Shown piece after piece: positions 1-8,428 of a stretch of 64,000 bases of DNA; within the stretch, counting starts at the first letter, position 1; each line of letters starts with the position of its first letter. The stretch is from contig NZ_JAJAUZ010000009.1 in NCBI RefSeq assembly GCF_020532645.1, positions 62,001 through 126,000 on the forward strand, in the 5' to 3' direction. The notes under the pieces were generated by a model. It saw only the letters and a program-made list of their open reading frames with translations, searched no databases and was not told the DNA's origin. The stretch is from Streptomyces bambusae. GTDB taxonomy: Bacteria; Actinomycetota; Actinomycetes; Streptomycetales; Streptomycetaceae. The translations under genes and the position numbers were made by a program.

Positions 1-329
1 TCGGCGTTCGGCCTGCGCACCGCCGCCCAGACCGTGGCCGGGTCCTTCCGCTGCCCCGGCTCGTCGGACCACACGGCCACCTCCGAACCGTCGGAGGCGA
101 TGGCGAGCGACTTGCTGCCCTTGACGGCGCTGCCCACCACCGTGCTCCCCTCCCACCCCAGCTGCGGCCCGGCCACAGCCGCCGCAACACCGCCGGCCGA
201 GGCCGCGGCGGTGGCCGCGGACGCCGTCGCAGCGGTCAGCAGCGACGGCAGCGCGCCGCCCGAGACCACGAGCGCGACCGTCGTAACGGCCGCCGCGAGA
301 CGCCCACTTGTACGGGTCTCAACCCTCAT
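1..329 (-). CDS. Exported protein, N-terminal part only (cut by window edge)
   Basis: The frame opens with ATG at 329, preceded by a purine-rich GGGGGAAGGA site, and runs off the window at base 1, so about 109 residues are visible. It begins with a typical Streptomyces signal peptide: basic MRVETRTSGR, then a hydrophobic Ala/Val/Leu stretch, then an Ala-rich ATASAATA cleavage region. After this comes a segment with WEGST, SDGSEVAVWSDEPG and VWAAVRRP, which resembles repeat-type secreted proteins but is too short to assign. The mature function is unknown. It is divergent from the AAA+ ATPase, so 330-511 should hold both promoters. Confidence 0.6.
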   Translation of the reverse strand, partial: MRVETRTSGRLAAAVTTVALVVSGGALPSLLTAATASAATAAASAGGVAAAVAGPQLGWEGSTVVGSAVKGSKSLAIASDGSEVAVWSDEPGQRKDPATVWAAVRRPNA

Positions 330-511
330 GTGCACGATCCTTCCCCCGTGTTGTCTGATTGCTCGGAAGGTCCGACCGGCGAGCGGGGCAGAAGGTTGCA
401 AGGAAAGATCGAATTCTTTCCGGGGCTTCCCTGCCGGCGCAGCCGCAGAGGTGATCCACCGCACACCAGCCCGATTGGACTCCCGTCGGCGGTCCCGCGT
501 AGACATGGATC

Positions 512-1933
512 ATGCCGGAAGAGTCTCCCGCCCCTGAATCCCCGCTCATCCAGAGCCTGCGCACAGCCGTGTCCGCTGCGCCCGGGGACGTGCCCCTGCG
601 GCTGCACCTCGCCGAGCTGCTGCTGTCCGCGGGACTGCACGACGCGGCGGTGACGGAGGCCGCGGTGGCCTTGCAGCACGCTCCGGGGGACGGAGCGGCG
701 CGGGAGTTGATGGTACGGGCGATGGGAGTGCCGGCCGCGTCCGCCGGGGCGGGGGTGCCGGTGGAACCGGGGGCGCCTGCGGAGTCCCGGGCGCCTTTGG
801 ACCCGCGGGCGCCTGTGGAACCGGCGGCGCCTGACGCATCGTCGGTGCCTGACGCATCATCGGCTCCTGACGCATCGTCGGCTCTCGCGGAGACGGTCGT
901 CGCCGACACCGTCGCCGACGACGAGCCGTCCCGCCCCGCCGGGTTCGACTGGCGGGCGGCCGAGCAGGAGGTCGACGGCATCGTCGAGCCCCGCTTCGTC
1001 GAGCCTCCGCTCCGTGCCGACGGCAGCGGCGATCCCGGAGACGCCGACGCCTGGGAGGTGTCCGCACCCGGCGTCGTACGGCTCGCGGACGTGGGCGGCA
1101 TGCAGGAGGTCAAGGACCGCCTCGAAGCCGCGTTCCTCGCGCCGATGCGCAACCCCGAACTGCGCAAGCTGTACGGCAAGAGCCTGCGCGGCGGCCTGCT
1201 CCTCTACGGTCCGCCCGGCTGCGGCAAGACCTTCATCGCCCGCGCCGTCGCCGGCGAGCTCGGCGCGAGCTTCCTGTCCGTGTCCGTCAACGACGTCCTC
1301 GACATGTGGATCGGCAACTCCGAGCGGAACATGCACGAGGTTTTCGAGACCGCCCGCCGCCAGGCGCCCTGCGTGGTCTTCCTCGACGAGCTGGACGCGC
1401 TCGGCGCCAAGCGGAGCCGTACGCAGCACAGCGGCATGCGTAACACCGTCAACCAGCTCCTGACCGAGCTCGACGGCATCGACTCCGCCGCCAACGAAGG
1501 CGTGTTCGTCCTCGCCGCCACCAACGTCCCCTGGGACGTGGACATCGCCCTCCGACGTCCGGGACGGCTCGACCGCACGCTGCTCGTCCTGCCGCCCGAC
1601 GCCACCGCGCGCGAGGCGATCCTCCGCTACCACCTGCGCGAACGTCCCATCGAGGCCGTCGACCTGGGACGTCTCGTCAAGGTGACGGACGGCCTCTCGG
1701 GCGCGGACCTGGCCCACGTGTGCGAGTCGGCGGCCGAGAGCGCGCTGCTCGACTCGGTGCGCACCGGCCGGATCCGCATGATCGGGACGAAGGACCTGCT
1801 CGACGCCGCGAAGTCGGTGGTCCCCTCGACCGAGCCGTGGTTCGCGGCGGCGCGGAACGTGGCGATGTTCGCCAACGAGGGCGGCATGTACGACGACCTG
1901 GTGACGTACCTGAAGAAGAGGCGGAAGCTGTGA
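512..1933 (+). CDS. AAA+ ATPase with N-terminal TPR-like region
   Basis: A 473-residue ATPase. The first ~70 residues are helical and TPR-like (RLHLAELLLSAGLHDAAV). An acidic Ala/Pro/Ser linker follows, with three short PDASS repeats near residues 110-125. The AAA module starts near residue 180 (ADVGGMQEVKDRLEAAF). Walker A is GPPGCGKTF near 233, Walker B is CVVFLDELDA near 287, and the second region of homology with arginine finger is ATNVPWDVDIALRRPGRLDR. This is the Cdc48/FtsH/proteasome-ATPase type with one ring; no protease domain is present, so it is probably a remodelling or unfolding ATPase. Its stop overlaps the start of the next TPR gene, so the two are co-translated and probably act together. 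Confidence 0.88.
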   Translation: MPEESPAPESPLIQSLRTAVSAAPGDVPLRLHLAELLLSAGLHDAAVTEAAVALQHAPGDGAARELMVRAMGVPAASAGAGVPVEPGAPAESRAPLDPRAPVEPAAPDASSVPDASSAPDASSALAETVVADTVADDEPSRPAGFDWRAAEQEVDGIVEPRFVEPPLRADGSGDPGDADAWEVSAPGVVRLADVGGMQEVKDRLEAAFLAPMRNPELRKLYGKSLRGGLLLYGPPGCGKTFIARAVAGELGASFLSVSVNDVLDMWIGNSERNMHEVFETARRQAPCVVFLDELDALGAKRSRTQHSGMRNTVNQLLTELDGIDSAANEGVFVLAATNVPWDVDIALRRPGRLDRTLLVLPPDATAREAILRYHLRERPIEAVDLGRLVKVTDGLSGADLAHVCESAAESALLDSVRTGRIRMIGTKDLLDAAKSVVPSTEPWFAAARNVAMFANEGGMYDDLVTYLKKRRKL

Positions 1934-3006
1934 GCCAGAACCCGGTGGTGGCGCGCGCCGGCGCGCTGCAGGCGGCCGAGCGGTACGAGGAGTCCAAGGG
2001 CGTACTGGCCCCCCACCTCGCCGAGGAACCGGACGACGACTTCGCCTGGCAGATGCTCGCCGTCGCCCACGAGGAACTCGGCGAGTACGAGCTCGCGGAG
2101 CAGGCGGCCACGGAGATGCTCCGGATCGTGCCCGGGCACGTCGGCGGGCTCATCCTGCTGTCCCGGGTGCTGCTCCGTCTGGGCAGGCAGCCCGAGGCCC
2201 GGGCGGCGGCGGAGGAGGCCGTCCGCAGGGCGCCCGGCGTGTGGACCTCGCATTTCGCGCTGTCCGGCGTGCTCGTCGCCTACGCGACGGTCCCGCCCGC
2301 CGATCACGAACGGGCGTACGACGCGGCCTGTGAGGCCGTGCGCCTCGCCCCGGAGGAACCCGACGCCCACCAGGCCGTGTGCTTCGCAGCCGTACGCACG
2401 CAGCGTCAGGACGTCGCGAAGCAGGCCCTGTCCGAATGGCTGCGCCTGGACCCGTCCAACAAGACGGCACAGGCCATGTACACCGACGCGATGGCCAGCG
2501 GCCCGGACGTCACCGCCGCCCAGGCCGCGGACCTGTACTCCTCTGGCCTGGCGGGCGCACCGCAGTCCCCGATGCTGCACAACGGCCTCGACCACGCCAC
2601 CTACCGCCTGCTGCGCGGAACGCGCTGGCTCGCGCTGGTCTGCCTGGCGGCCGCGGGCACGATGATCGACCTCTTCGCCACGTCGAAGGACCCGATCCTG
2701 CGGGAGCTCCCCGTACCGCTCGGCAACCGGCTCTGGGTACTGACGATCATGGCCGCGGTCTGGGGCTTCGGCGCCCTGCTGCGCTACCGGCGCCTGCGCA
2801 CCGGAGTGCAGCTCAACATCCGCTCCCTCGTACGCCGCGGCCCCTGGTCCCGGATCGTGCTGGCCCAGGCCGCGTTGACGATGCTCTGCGCCCTGCTGAT
2901 CTCCCAGATCCCGTGGACGGACCGGGAGGTGCCGGGGGTCCTGTTCTGGACGGGCCTGGTGGCGTCGCTTTCGACGATGGCGTACGACCGGAGGAAGACG
3001 GGGTGA
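1930..3006 (+). CDS. Tetratricopeptide repeat membrane protein, partner of the AAA ATPase
   Basis: The start GTG at 1930 overlaps the ATPase stop in a GTGA junction. The frame is open further upstream, but that part is a shadow of the ATPase gene. The 358-residue product has helical TPR-type repeats over residues 1-225 (for example EEPDDDFAWQMLAVAHEELGEYELAEQAA). Four hydrophobic segments follow near 230-248, 267-285, 307-325 and 337-352, so the TPR part would face the cytoplasm with a C-terminal membrane anchor. Likely role (inference): adaptor or membrane recruiter for the upstream ATPase, which carries a TPR-like region of its own. Confidence 0.82.
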   Translation: MSQNPVVARAGALQAAERYEESKGVLAPHLAEEPDDDFAWQMLAVAHEELGEYELAEQAATEMLRIVPGHVGGLILLSRVLLRLGRQPEARAAAEEAVRRAPGVWTSHFALSGVLVAYATVPPADHERAYDAACEAVRLAPEEPDAHQAVCFAAVRTQRQDVAKQALSEWLRLDPSNKTAQAMYTDAMASGPDVTAAQAADLYSSGLAGAPQSPMLHNGLDHATYRLLRGTRWLALVCLAAAGTMIDLFATSKDPILRELPVPLGNRLWVLTIMAAVWGFGALLRYRRLRTGVQLNIRSLVRRGPWSRIVLAQAALTMLCALLISQIPWTDREVPGVLFWTGLVASLSTMAYDRRKTG

Positions 3007-3028
3007 CGGGGTGATCGGCGGCTGGTGC

Positions 3029-3817
3029 TCATCGCCGGTCGTTCGTCTCGGCCTGCGGGGCCTGCCCGGTCCGCTGGGAGCGGGTCCAGAGCACGAGGTC
3101 GCTGCCGGTGGCGACCGCCGGGGTCCGGCCGTCCGGCGTGGTGCGGTGCAGGCCGCCGCCGAAGCCCTGGACGGTCTCGCCGTACCGCTTCAGTTGCTCC
3201 CTGAGCATCGTCGCAGCCTGCGGTACGTGCAGTTCCAGCTCGGCCCAGCCGACGAAACGCAGGCGCTCGGGCATCGGGACGAGGCCGGTGACCGCGTCCC
3301 GGAACGCGTCCCAGTTCATCCCGTAGAACGACGGGAAGCGGAGCTCCCGCTTGAGGACGCCGTGGAGATCACGCTCGCTGCGCACCGCACCGACGTCGAT
3401 CACCAGCTCGAAGTCCGGATCGTAGGAGGGGTCTTCGGGAACACCCCAGAAGGAGGGGAGCCACCAGCACAGGGCTGCGCCGTCATCGGGCCACGGACGG
3501 CGCTCTTCGTCCGCGGAATCCTCGAACCAGTCGGTGGCCGGGTCGATCGGGCGCCACGCCGGGTCGAGGGGCTCGTCATCCGCCGGCGGCCGGACGAACC
3601 GCCGACCCCGCTGGTCGCAGGCACCATAGGCCCGGAAGTTCTGCTGGGACTCGGCGAGCGACCACCGGTTGGCTCCCTGCGCCCTGAACGGCCATCGGAA
3701 CTGCACCGGGTCGTCCTCCCAGGCACAGACCGGGCAGATGCCGTAGGAACCGGGCCACCCGTCTTCCACATCGAAGACGAGATGACCACAGCAGGGGCAG
3801 GGGCGACGCGTATCCAC
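3029..3817 (-). CDS. CPCC zinc-ribbon domain fused to a barstar-like domain
   Basis: About 262 residues from GTG 3817. The frame is open further upstream but no better start is visible; a GGAGG lies rather far upstream. Residues 6-35 match the cysteine-rich CPCC family (CPCCGHLVF and CPVCAWEDDPVQF), a likely metal-binding ribbon. Residues ~150-235 match the barstar family (FPSFYGMNWDAFRDAVTG). The two Asp of barstar's barnase-binding helix are kept in this alignment, but the Trp between them is Arg. Barstar proteins inhibit secreted ribonucleases. No ribonuclease is visible nearby, so this is either an orphan immunity protein or a barstar-fold protein with another role. Confidence 0.75.
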   Translation of the reverse strand: MDTRRPCPCCGHLVFDVEDGWPGSYGICPVCAWEDDPVQFRWPFRAQGANRWSLAESQQNFRAYGACDQRGRRFVRPPADDEPLDPAWRPIDPATDWFEDSADEERRPWPDDGAALCWWLPSFWGVPEDPSYDPDFELVIDVGAVRSERDLHGVLKRELRFPSFYGMNWDAFRDAVTGLVPMPERLRFVGWAELELHVPQAATMLREQLKRYGETVQGFGGGLHRTTPDGRTPAVATGSDLVLWTRSQRTGQAPQAETNDRR

Positions 3818-3969
3818 CGGGCCAGTCTGGTCCGTGCCTCCGGATGGTGGCGAATCGGTTCTTCGGGGGCGGTCGCTTCCGGCCCGAAGCCTATTTATGG
3901 CAGCATCGAAAAGCCCCGCACCCGAGCCCCGCAGGCCGCCCTGGCCACCGGGACCGAGGAGGAGGCGGC

Positions 3970-4311
3970 ATGACGACCGCACCCAGGCCGTCCGGCATCC
4001 CTCCCATGCCCGAGCGGAACACGAAGGCGCTGCTCGCCGCGATCGCCGAGCACACACCGCAGCTCCTCGCCGACTTCGACACCCACTGGAAGTGGGCCAT
4101 CGGCGACGCGCACGACATCGCCGCGGTACCGGCGTTCCTCGCCCAGTGGTGGGCCGAGTTCGCCATCGTCCGCGATCCCGCGCTCGACCGGCACATCCAC
4201 GACCTGGAAAACCGGGCAGCCGGCGCGACGACGAACGCCGAAGCCACGCAGCTGCTCACACAGGCCGCTCACCTTCGGCGCGAAGCAGGGAAGGCGGAGC
4301 CCGGCCGGTGA
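3970..4311 (+). CDS. DUF6247 family protein
   Basis: 113 residues from ATG 3970 with GAGGAGG just upstream. The pattern 'AIAEHTPQLLADFDTHWKWA' followed by 'FLAQWWAEFAIVRDPALDRH' matches the small helical DUF6247 family common in Streptomyces, often found beside HTH or toxin-like genes. Function is unknown. A second, diverged member sits at 10084-10455. A GTGA at its stop could start a 22-codon reading frame, but that has no recognisable content. It is divergent from the CPCC-barstar gene with about 150 bp between the starts. Confidence 0.75.
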   Translation: MTTAPRPSGIPPMPERNTKALLAAIAEHTPQLLADFDTHWKWAIGDAHDIAAVPAFLAQWWAEFAIVRDPALDRHIHDLENRAAGATTNAEATQLLTQAAHLRREAGKAEPGR

Positions 4312-4351
4312 GCGACCTCATGGGGCCGCTCTGGCAGGAAGGTCCGCTCAC

Positions 4352-4840
4352 TCATCCGCTGACGGCCGCGCCATGAGGCATGACCTGCGCACTTCTGGCG
4401 CCGCGCCGTCGCGCCACGTGGCGGAGCAGGGCCCAGATCGCCGCGGCGTTGACCAGTGCGCCGACCAGGACCGCGCCGTGGAAGCCGAAGTCGGACCAGA
4501 TGTCGAGCCCGGTGACGGCGGACGTGTCCGGTGCCACCCAGTCCGAAGGGGGCACGGCGGGCTCCGGAACGAACTCCGCGGGCAGCGGCTCGGGAGGCGG
4601 CTGCGCACCCTCGTAGACCGGCCCGCCGACCGGGGCCGACTCCTCCAGGACGTCCGCCGCGGGCCCGAAGGTGCCCAGCAGCAGGAGGCTGACCGGCGCG
4701 GTGGCCAGGACCGGCCAGACCCCGAAGAACCCGATGTCCCCGACCCGGCTGCCGACCTCAACGTAGACCAGCATCGCGGCCACCAGGGCCAGGTACCCGC
4801 CCGGCACCCACATTTCCGGCTTCGACCAGCGCCGCACCAT
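4352..4840 (-). CDS. Small membrane protein, SCO4225-like
   Basis: 162 residues from ATG 4840. Two N-terminal hydrophobic helices (YLALVAAMLVYVEVGS and VWPVLATAPVSLLLLGTF) are followed by an extracytoplasmic acidic Pro-rich loop (~60-110) and a third helix (GAVLVGALVNAAAIWALLRH) with a basic C-terminus (RHVARRRGARS). The layout recalls the SCO4225-type membrane proteins of Streptomyces, but this assignment is from memory of the family pattern. Function unknown. It converges with the DUF6247 gene. Confidence 0.7.
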   Translation of the reverse strand: MVRRWSKPEMWVPGGYLALVAAMLVYVEVGSRVGDIGFFGVWPVLATAPVSLLLLGTFGPAADVLEESAPVGGPVYEGAQPPPEPLPAEFVPEPAVPPSDWVAPDTSAVTGLDIWSDFGFHGAVLVGALVNAAAIWALLRHVARRRGARSAQVMPHGAAVSG

Positions 4841-5103
4841 GACGTTCCCCGTTCCGTTCCGCTTCGTTCGACCTGCGCCCAGTCTCGAAGCTGCCGAGGA
4901 CCGCCACCTGAGTACGTCTACTCATCCTGCTCGGTCCCGAGTACCCGGTCAGAGTCGTGCACGGCATGCCCGCCTGCCACCTGGGCGACGTGTACGTCGT
5001 GCGTCTGCGCTTCGGGGCTCGGCGGACGGCGTTGACTCGCAGTGCTGTTGCCCCCGCTGGAAGGGTGAGAGGGTGCTGGTCGACGTAACTCTGGTGGCGG
5101 GGA

Positions 5104-5868
5104 GTGCAGTTGGACCGGCCGGTGGAACGGGTGGTGCTTCGGGGTCCGGGGGCGCGGCTGGTGTTCGACGGCCGGTGGCTTGCCGTGACGCGATGGTGGT
5201 GTCCGGTTCCCGGGCTGCGCGTGCGCCGGTTCCGGCTTGCGGAGATCGTCCACGTCACCGAGCGCAGCCCGGACCATGATCACGAGAGTCCGTTCGGCTA
5301 CCGGTGCGTCGTGGAGAGCACCAGGCGGGTCCGGCCGTACCGGTTCTGGTGCTGGCGGCCTTTCGACGTGCAGGAGGTTTCCCGCGCTCGGCACTTGCCG
5401 CGGGTGGTGTACGTCTTCGCCATGGCGGTCCAGCAGGCAGTGGTCGAGCGGCAGCGTGCGGTACTGACCGGGACGTACGGGCTGGGGCCTTGGCCGGAGG
5501 AGACCTGGCGCGAGGTCGAGCGAATCGCGCCCGGGCTGACGGCGCTCGCCCCGGGAGGTGACCACCGCTCGACAGTCGAGCGGACCCTGGCCGCCTGGCG
5601 CGGGGAACCGCTCCCCGAACCCTTCCCGCGGCTCGCCCCGCCCACGACGTCCACCGCACCGCCCTGGCCGTCGCCGACCCTCCCCGGCTTCGTGTACCAC
5701 GCCGAGTGGCGCGCCCTGATCGACGGACTGGACACCCGGGCGCAGGTCGAGACGACACCCGAATGGCAGGCGTACCGTGCGGAACTGATGCGCTGCGCAC
5801 GAGCACGGCTGCAGGAGGTGTACGCAACCCGCTCGCCCCTGCGCAAGCGGCTCCGGAATGGCTTCTGA
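5104..5868 (+). CDS. Hypothetical protein, basic and Trp/Arg-rich
   Basis: 254 residues from GTG 5104, preceded by GGCGGGGA. I do not recognise the family. The N-terminal half is beta-rich with regularly placed aromatic residues (RLVFDGRWLAVTRWWCPVPG and RFWCWRPFDVQEVSRARHL), a pattern compatible with a PH-like barrel. The C-terminal half has a Pro-rich linker and ends in a basic helix (ARARLQEVYATRSPLRKRLR). No signal peptide or membrane segment is seen. About 260 bp without a gene lie upstream (4841-5103). Confidence 0.65.
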   Translation: MQLDRPVERVVLRGPGARLVFDGRWLAVTRWWCPVPGLRVRRFRLAEIVHVTERSPDHDHESPFGYRCVVESTRRVRPYRFWCWRPFDVQEVSRARHLPRVVYVFAMAVQQAVVERQRAVLTGTYGLGPWPEETWREVERIAPGLTALAPGGDHRSTVERTLAAWRGEPLPEPFPRLAPPTTSTAPPWPSPTLPGFVYHAEWRALIDGLDTRAQVETTPEWQAYRAELMRCARARLQEVYATRSPLRKRLRNGF

Positions 5869-5966
5869 CCGTGCCGCAGTCGCCCGAAAGGCCCGGCACG
5901 GCCTGGGCGTTCGTGTCCTTCGATCGTTGCACCGATGGTGGAGAGAGCGACAGGAAGGAGTCGGTC

Positions 5967-6572
5967 ATGGGAACCGGGGAGAGCGAGGCGTTCCTGCCCG
6001 TGCGTAGTCGGGAGGTGGCTCGGGCGCTTGCCGCGGCCGGGGCCGGAGGGCGCGTACGCGAGTTGGCGGAGTCGGCGCGGACGGCTGCCGCGGCGGCCGA
6101 GGCGCTGGGGTGTGAGGTGGGGGCGATCGCCAACAGCCTCGTGTTCATTTCCGACGGGGAGCCGGTGCTGGTGCTGACCAGCGGGCGGCACCAGGTGGAC
6201 ACCGCGGCCCTCGCCGCCCGGTGGGGGCGCGGGGCGCTGCGCCGGGCCACGCCCGAGCAGGTACGGGAGGCCACGGGGCAGGCCATCGGCGGGGTGGCAC
6301 CCGTCGGGCACCCCGCACCGCTGCCCACCCTGGTCGACACGGCCCTGCTCGACTACGCGGAGGTCTGGGCCGCCGGCGGAACCCCGCACACGGTCTTTCC
6401 GACCACCGCCGCGGAACTCGTCCGGATCACGGGCGGACGGCTGCTTCCCGTCGGCCCGGAGACGGAGACGGAGAGGGAGACGGAGGCGGGACCGGAGCCG
6501 GAGGCAGCCGCAGCGGAACCAGAGCGGAGGCGGAGAGGTGACGGATACGGGGCTGAGGCGGCCCGGGGATAG
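5967..6572 (+). CDS. ybaK: YbaK/EbsC-family aminoacyl-tRNA deacylase
   Basis: 201 residues from ATG 5967 with AAGGAG seven bases upstream; the longer open frame begins inside the previous gene and lacks a site. The pattern of the YbaK/ProX fold is clear: AEALGCEVGAIANSLVFI, then EPVLVLTSGRHQVDTAALA, the conserved ATPEQVREATGQAIGGVAPVG glycine motif, and a late VDTALLDYAEVWAAGG. Members hydrolyse mischarged tRNA such as Cys- or Ala-tRNA(Pro). The C-terminal 35 residues are an acidic and then basic tail (ETERETEAGPEPEA, then EPERRRRGDG), an unusual extension. Confidence 0.88.
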   Translation: MGTGESEAFLPVRSREVARALAAAGAGGRVRELAESARTAAAAAEALGCEVGAIANSLVFISDGEPVLVLTSGRHQVDTAALAARWGRGALRRATPEQVREATGQAIGGVAPVGHPAPLPTLVDTALLDYAEVWAAGGTPHTVFPTTAAELVRITGGRLLPVGPETETERETEAGPEPEAAAAEPERRRRGDGYGAEAARG

Positions 6573-6646
6573 GAGCCTCGGCCCCCCGACCCGGCATCGC
6601 CCCCGTACCGGCACCCGCCCCCGCCCGCGGTCTGACCCGCGCGTCC

Positions 6647-7126
6647 TCAGAGGCGGCCCGAGCGCAGCGACTCCAGGTGCTGCCGGGCCGCCTCTGCGGC
6701 GTGGGTGAACCAGTCCGCGATGACCGCGGTCTCCTCGGGCGTGTAGCCGGCGAACAGTGCGCCGAGCCGCTCGTAGAAGGGCTGGTAGAGCGAGACGAGC
6801 CGGGCCGCCGCCTCCGGTACGGCCACCACGCGGACCCGTCGCCGGTCCGCCGGGTCCGGGCGGCGTTCGGCGTACCCGGCCTTCTCGAGCCGGTTGAGGA
6901 CGCCGGTGACGGCACCGGTGGTGAGGTTCGCCCGCTCGGCCAGGTCCCCGGCCGAGAGGGGGTCCTCACCCGCTCCGAGTACGTGCCCCAGGCAGGTGAG
7001 GTCGGTGACGTTCAGCCCGAGCGCCTGGGCCACCTCCTGCTGGCCCACGATCCCGAGGGCCACGAACGTGTCCATGCGCTGGATCGCCTCGGCGGCCGTG
7101 GCCACCGGGCGGGACTTGCCCTGCAC
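6647..7126 (-). CDS. MarR-family transcriptional regulator
   Basis: I chose GTG 7126 because AAGGAG lies seven bases upstream. An ATG at 7144 is in frame but lies inside the inverted-repeat operator. The 159-residue product has the MarR winged helix: DLTCLGHVLGAGEDPLSAGDLAERANLTTGAVTGVLNRLEKAGYAERRPDPADRRRVRV, with the DxRxxR wing, and a C-terminal dimerisation helix. The neighbouring divergent gene encodes a two-helix membrane protein that may share control. The nested inverted repeats at 7137-7157 directly upstream suggest autoregulation. Confidence 0.88.
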   Translation of the reverse strand: MQGKSRPVATAAEAIQRMDTFVALGIVGQQEVAQALGLNVTDLTCLGHVLGAGEDPLSAGDLAERANLTTGAVTGVLNRLEKAGYAERRPDPADRRRVRVVAVPEAAARLVSLYQPFYERLGALFAGYTPEETAVIADWFTHAAEAARQHLESLRSGRL

Positions 7127-7136
7127 GCAAAGACTC

Positions 7137-7157
7137 CTTAGCATCTAAGTTACTTAG
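7137..7157. promoter_or_regulatory. Nested inverted repeats, candidate MarR operator
   Basis: Three alternating half-sites read CTTAG-CAT-CTAAG-TTA-CTTAG. Each neighbouring pair is a perfect inverted repeat with a 3-bp spacer. They lie immediately upstream of the MarR Shine-Dalgarno site and in an AT-rich pocket that is unusual here. This fits a homodimeric MarR protein binding its own promoter. Confidence 0.6.
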
Positions 7158-7272
7158 CTCGTGAGATAAGAGATCTCGCGACGAGCAGCCTGGCACTTCC
7201 CCGGGCGCCGCGCACAGCGCCGCGCCCGGACCCTCATCCTGCCTGGCCGCTCCTGCGAACGGGAGCCACACC

Positions 7273-7641
7273 ATGAGTGCACACGGCCACGTCGACCTCG
7301 GCCACACGGTGGCGGGCTGGACCGGGACCGCCGTCGGCATCCTCGCCGCCACGGTCGCAGGCGCCTCCTTCTGCCTGGACTGGACCCACGGTCTCTGGGG
7401 CGGCGCCGCCCTCGCCGTCGCGGCCCTCCTGCTGACCTGGGCCCTGCACCTCGCCGGCTGGGGCAAGCCCAGCGGTCCGCGCCCGGAGGCGGAGTGGTCC
7501 TGGCGGGTCCGCGACACCGCCGCCCGCACCGGCCACCCCGGCTGCACCGGCTGCCGGGCCGCAGGCCGCAGGGCCCCGGGCGCCACCGCCGCCGTTTCCG
7601 TGCCGGGCGCCGAGGAGCGAGCCGTATCCCTCGCGGGCTGA
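7273..7641 (+). CDS. HGxxPAAW-like small membrane protein
   Basis: 122 residues from ATG 7273 with a GGGAG site. It opens with HGHVDLGHTVAGWTG, a variant of the HGxxPAAW motif found in small actinobacterial two-helix membrane proteins. Two hydrophobic helices follow (GTAVGILAATVAGASF and GGAALAVAALLLTWALHLAG). The C-terminal tail carries a CTGC pair that could bind metal or form a disulfide. Function unknown. It is divergent from the MarR gene and shares its upstream region. Confidence 0.65.
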   Translation: MSAHGHVDLGHTVAGWTGTAVGILAATVAGASFCLDWTHGLWGGAALAVAALLLTWALHLAGWGKPSGPRPEAEWSWRVRDTAARTGHPGCTGCRAAGRRAPGATAAVSVPGAEERAVSLAG

Positions 7642-7693
7642 ACACATCCCGCCGGACCGGATGCGCTCGCCGCGCCTGCGGCATGATCAGCTC

Positions 7694-8356
7694 ATGACCA
7701 AGATCGTGTTGATGTCGGACCCGCAGGTGGCCGCCATACCCGTCACCGAATGCGGCGAACCCCTCGTCGATGTCCGCCGCAGCGGGCTGCTGCTGGTGGA
7801 CACCCGCAAGCAGGACCCGGCGAGCGCCTTCGCCCACCTGCGGGAAGGCGTCCTGGAGCGACTGATCAAGGCCCAGGACCTGCTTCCGCAGGGCCTGCGG
7901 CTCCTGTTCGTCGAGGGATACCGGCCCCCCTCCCTCCAGCGGACGTACTTCGAGGAGTACGCAGGTCAGCTGCGCGCCGCCCATCCCGACTGGTCGGCCG
8001 AGCAGGTCCACTCGTCGGCCAGCCGGTACGTGTCACCCCCCGAGATCGCCCCGCACAGCGCCGGCGCGGCGGTCGACCTCACGCTCGCCGACACCGACGG
8101 ACGCGAACTCGACCTGGGCACGCGGATGAACGCGGACCCCGAGGAGAGCGCGGGCGCCTGCTACACCGATGCGCCCGGCATCAGCGAGGAGGCCCGCGCC
8201 AACCGCCGGCTGCTCGGCTCCGTGCTCACGGCGGCAGGACTGGTGAACTACCCCACGGAGTGGTGGCACTGGTCCTACGGTGACCGCTACTGGGCCTTGG
8301 CGACAGACTCGGCAGCCGCCCTCTACGGCCCGAAGGACCTCGGCTCGCCCGTCTGA
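7694..8356 (+). CDS. VanX-type D-alanyl-D-alanine dipeptidase (M15 family)
   Basis: 220 residues from ATG 7694; an in-frame start 33 bases earlier has no better site. The M15D zinc motif is present: GYRPPSLQRTYFEEY, then HSAGAAVDLTL (SxHxxGxAxD type) and PTEWWHW (ExxH) near the C-terminus, giving His, Asp and His ligands plus the catalytic Glu. Such enzymes cleave D-Ala-D-Ala in wall recycling or, with VanH/VanA, in glycopeptide resistance. No vanH or vanA is adjacent, so a housekeeping wall role is more likely. No signal peptide is seen, so it is probably cytoplasmic. Confidence 0.88.
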   Translation: MTKIVLMSDPQVAAIPVTECGEPLVDVRRSGLLLVDTRKQDPASAFAHLREGVLERLIKAQDLLPQGLRLLFVEGYRPPSLQRTYFEEYAGQLRAAHPDWSAEQVHSSASRYVSPPEIAPHSAGAAVDLTLADTDGRELDLGTRMNADPEESAGACYTDAPGISEEARANRRLLGSVLTAAGLVNYPTEWWHWSYGDRYWALATDSAAALYGPKDLGSPV

Positions 8357-8360
8357 CCCC

Positions 8361-8389
8361 CACGGCCGGGGCCCCGGGTCGCGGCCGTG
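8361..8389. terminator. Bidirectional terminator hairpin between convergent genes
   Basis: CACGGCCG at 8361-8368 pairs perfectly with CGGCCGTG at 8382-8389 around a GC-rich 13-base loop. It sits between the stops of the dipeptidase (8356, +) and the DUF4246 gene (8429, -). Confidence 0.6.
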
Positions 8390-8428
8390 TGTCGACGGCG
8401 GCGACCCGGTCGGTGCCCCGCCTGCGGG

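Noticed and set aside
4308..4376. A 22-codon frame after the DUF6247 gene (GTGA junction)
   Set aside because: It has the coupled start but no recognisable content, and is too short to support a gene call.
7127..7144. MarR start at ATG 7144
   Set aside because: The codon lies in the inverted repeat and has no ribosome site. GTG 7126 has AAGGAG at the right distance.
7694..8356. Glycopeptide-resistance cluster around the VanX-like gene
   Set aside because: No vanH, vanA, vanR or vanS is adjacent, so I treat it as a wall-metabolism dipeptidase.
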